Shown: positions 62,580-64,000 of the stretch, in pieces
How positions within the stretch are numbered: position 1 is the stretch's first letter
Layout: every line of letters starts with the position of its first letter
Assembly (NCBI GenBank): GCA_910588405.1
Contig: CAJUPT010000001.1
Span: forward strand, 82,633-146,632
Direction: 5' to 3'
Length of the DNA stretch: 64,000 nucleotides
Source: an uncultured Lachnospiraceae bacterium
Lineage (GTDB): Bacteria > Bacillota > Clostridia > Lachnospirales > Lachnospiraceae
Program-made: the position numbers and the translations under genes
Notes under the pieces: generated by a model
Databases searched by the model: none
Seen by the model: the letters and a program-made list of their open reading frames with translations, nothing else
What the model was told of the DNA's origin: nothing

Positions 62580-63799
62580 TGGTCATTCTCCTTCACCGTA
62601 TTCACCACATCCCGCAAAATTTCCTTTTCTTCCTCGTCCATATCCGGAAACAGCTCCTGGAACATCTCCACAGGGTCCAGCAGCTTCCAGCCCTCCTCCA
62701 ATTCATCTCCGTAATCAGCCTCATATCTGGCCTTGGAGACGATTTCCAGAAGCCGGGGAAATGCCAGCTTCATCCGATCTGCCAAATCGATCACGTCTCC
62801 CTCCTCCACCTCTGTCAGTACGGCCAGGACATAATCTTCACAGCCCTGCGCGAGCACCTTTGCCGGTGAGCCCTCGACTTTTATTACCTGATGAAGAGGC
62901 GTAATGGGCATTCCGGTTATAATAGGAGCATCGCCCTTTTCCTTCAGCTCCACCATCAAGAATCCCTTTTCCTGCCCGATTTCACTGACCGAATATGTCA
63001 GAGGCGTGCCGCTGTACTGAAACCTGTCGCCGCCTGCCTTCATCGGCTTATGAATATGCCCAAGGGCGCAGTAATCAAAGGGCGACAGCAGCTCTGCGCC
63101 CACCTGGTCAATATTTCCCACAGTCCGAATCTCCGATTCTGCCCGATCTATCTCCTCCGCTGTTTTGCCGGAAGGCAGGTAAAACTGGTGGCTGACCAGC
63201 ACATTTCTCTCCCCTTCGTCAATCGACTCTCGGGCAATCAGCCTGCGGATGGTTTCATGGTAGGAAAAAGCCCCAAATTCTTTTCGGGAATCTGCTTCAA
63301 CGGCGCCCTCAGCTTCGGCTATGCTCACCGCCCGCGCATCCTGCTTCCAGTCACCACGCCACAACTCCTTGACCATCGACGGCCTGACAAATGGCAGCAG
63401 ATAAAAATTTACCCTGCCGTACTCATCCTCCATCGTTATCTTTTCCAGATATTCCTCTGGCGTTTTCGGAGGCAGCCCGGCCATATGGACATGCTGCCGC
63501 TTCAGGATATGACGAAAGCAGTCCAGCCGTTCTCCCGAATCATGGTTGCCGCTGATCACCATAATCTGACTATCAGGGACAGCCAGAGACAGCTCCGTCA
63601 TAAAATCGCTGAACAGCTCCACAGCCTCCGCCGACGGTACTGATTTATCATAGATGTCCCCGGCAATCACCACGCCCTCCGGCTCATACTTCCTCGCGGC
63701 AGCGATCACCTGCGCCAGCATATCCCTCTGCTCTGCTTTCAGATCATAATTGTAAAGCCTTAATCCGATATGTAAATCGGACATATGGAAAAAACGCAC
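62576..63799 (-). CDS. sbcD: Nuclease SbcCD subunit D (Mre11-like nuclease)
   Basis: 407 residues from GTG 63799, with GGGAGGA 7 nt upstream and the family start VRFFHMSDLHIGLRLYNYDL. The frame is open further upstream, but that part is Cys-rich and unlike SbcD. Nuclease motifs are DLHIG, VIAGDIYDKSVPS, VISGNHDSGERL, LVSHQFYLP and CALGHIHKPM. It is a Mn-dependent 3'-5' exonuclease and endonuclease acting with SbcC. The two genes overlap by 4 nt and form an operon whose promoter is outside or at the window edge. Confidence 0.95.
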   Translation of the reverse strand: MRFFHMSDLHIGLRLYNYDLKAEQRDMLAQVIAAARKYEPEGVVIAGDIYDKSVPSAEAVELFSDFMTELSLAVPDSQIMVISGNHDSGERLDCFRHILKRQHVHMAGLPPKTPEEYLEKITMEDEYGRVNFYLLPFVRPSMVKELWRGDWKQDARAVSIAEAEGAVEADSRKEFGAFSYHETIRRLIARESIDEGERNVLVSHQFYLPSGKTAEEIDRAESEIRTVGNIDQVGAELLSPFDYCALGHIHKPMKAGGDRFQYSGTPLTYSVSEIGQEKGFLMVELKEKGDAPIITGMPITPLHQVIKVEGSPAKVLAQGCEDYVLAVLTEVEEGDVIDLADRMKLAFPRLLEIVSKARYEADYGDELEEGWKLLDPVEMFQELFPDMDEEEKEILRDVVNTVKENDQ

Positions 63800-63846
63800 T
63801 TTTCTATCCTCCCGCTCCACGGCGCCCACACCGTCTTCACCAAAAA

Positions 63847-64000
63847 TTATTCCTGTCTGACACTTGTCCGCCAATCCTGCCCCTTTAACGCCTGTCCGAC
63901 AGTCCTGCTTCTGCAAAAAAATGCTTGCATCGCTGACGCATTTTCCGGATTCTCCACAATACACAACAGGGCAGCAATACGGTTCCTTCCTATATTGCTG
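63847..64000 (-). CDS. Possible 3' end of an unidentified upstream gene
   Basis: A minus-strand frame enters from the window edge and stops with TAA at 63847, 47 nt before sbcD. It encodes about 50 residues including RIAALLCIVENPENASAM and VGQALKGQDWRTSVRQE. I do not recognise it. A second frame (in phase with sbcD, Cys-rich) is also open to the edge, so which is coding is unsettled. Confidence 0.25.
   Translation of the reverse strand, partial: SNIGRNRIAALLCIVENPENASAMQAFFCRSRTVGQALKGQDWRTSVRQE

Noticed and set aside
62891..63643. 250-codon plus-strand open frame antisense to sbcD
   Set aside because: Shadow of a conserved nuclease gene.
63800..63964. Longer start for SbcD with a Cys-rich N-terminus
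   Set aside because: GTG 63799 has a good ribosome site and gives the canonical SbcD N-terminus; the extra part looks like chance open frame.
1..64000. CRISPR arrays, tRNA or rRNA genes, insertion sequence transposases, prophage
   Set aside because: No regularly spaced repeats, cloverleaf-like segments, DDE transposases or phage structural genes were seen by reading; a tRNAscan or CRISPR search was not possible.

Overview
This window looks like the chromosome of a strictly anaerobic, low-to-mid GC Firmicute, most likely a gut clostridium of the Lachnospiraceae type. The reasons are dissimilatory-type sulfite reductase asrABC, hydroxylamine reductase hcp behind a Crp/Fnr regulator, a glycyl radical enzyme with its activase, strong AGGAGG-like ribosome sites and SbcCD. 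The genus is an inference.

Layout. (1) 1-11.1 kb, higher GC: the 3' end of a Crp/Fnr regulator; the asrABC operon; a CcdA-TlpA fusion; a three-gene DUF3791/DUF3990 operon that looks like toxin-antitoxin; decayed genes including a BREX PglX-like remnant; and a Crp/Fnr regulator divergent from a two-cluster ferredoxin and hcp. (2) 11.4-59.1 kb: a very large, almost entirely minus-strand glycan-biosynthesis island, AT-rich in its middle. A sigma-A promoter with perfect -35 and -10 hexamers (59178-59207) lies at its upstream end. (3) 59.3-63.8 kb: sbcC and sbcD, higher GC again.

The glycan island holds at least eight glycosyltransferases; a WbsX/GH99-like protein; DUF4422 and DUF1919 proteins; a radical SAM protein; two FkbM-type methyltransferases, one broken; a complete GDP-D-glycero-D-manno-heptose pathway (gmhA, hddA and an hddC-gmhB fusion); and a phospho-alcohol module. 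That module comprises three cytidylyltransferases (one fused to a Gfo/Idh/MocA oxidoreductase), a PdxA-like dehydrogenase, two LicD proteins, a CDP-glycerol-transferase-like protein fused to a probable beta-propeller, and a metallophosphoesterase-GDPD fusion. No polytopic membrane protein (flippase, polymerase, priming transferase) is encoded in these 48 kb, so the product may be assembled in the cytosol or exported by machinery encoded elsewhere.

Two features stand out. First, about 17 proteins of otherwise unrelated families carry the same roughly 95-residue Rossmann-like module (hydrophobic-YGxGxxG, then a D/E-containing second strand and a V/I-I-x-x region). It sits at the C-terminus, at the N-terminus, or alone. 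Second, a compact glycyl radical enzyme, its activase and a stand-alone copy of this module form a translationally coupled trio inside the island. Other notable items are an 11-G homopolymer inside the DUF1919 gene (possible phase variation), a gene of the Rpn nuclease family bracketed by 23-nt inverted repeats, two tandem decayed AAA-ATPase/PD-(D/E)XK genes, and a palindromic 43-bp repeat inserted twice in frame in a phosphodiesterase gene.
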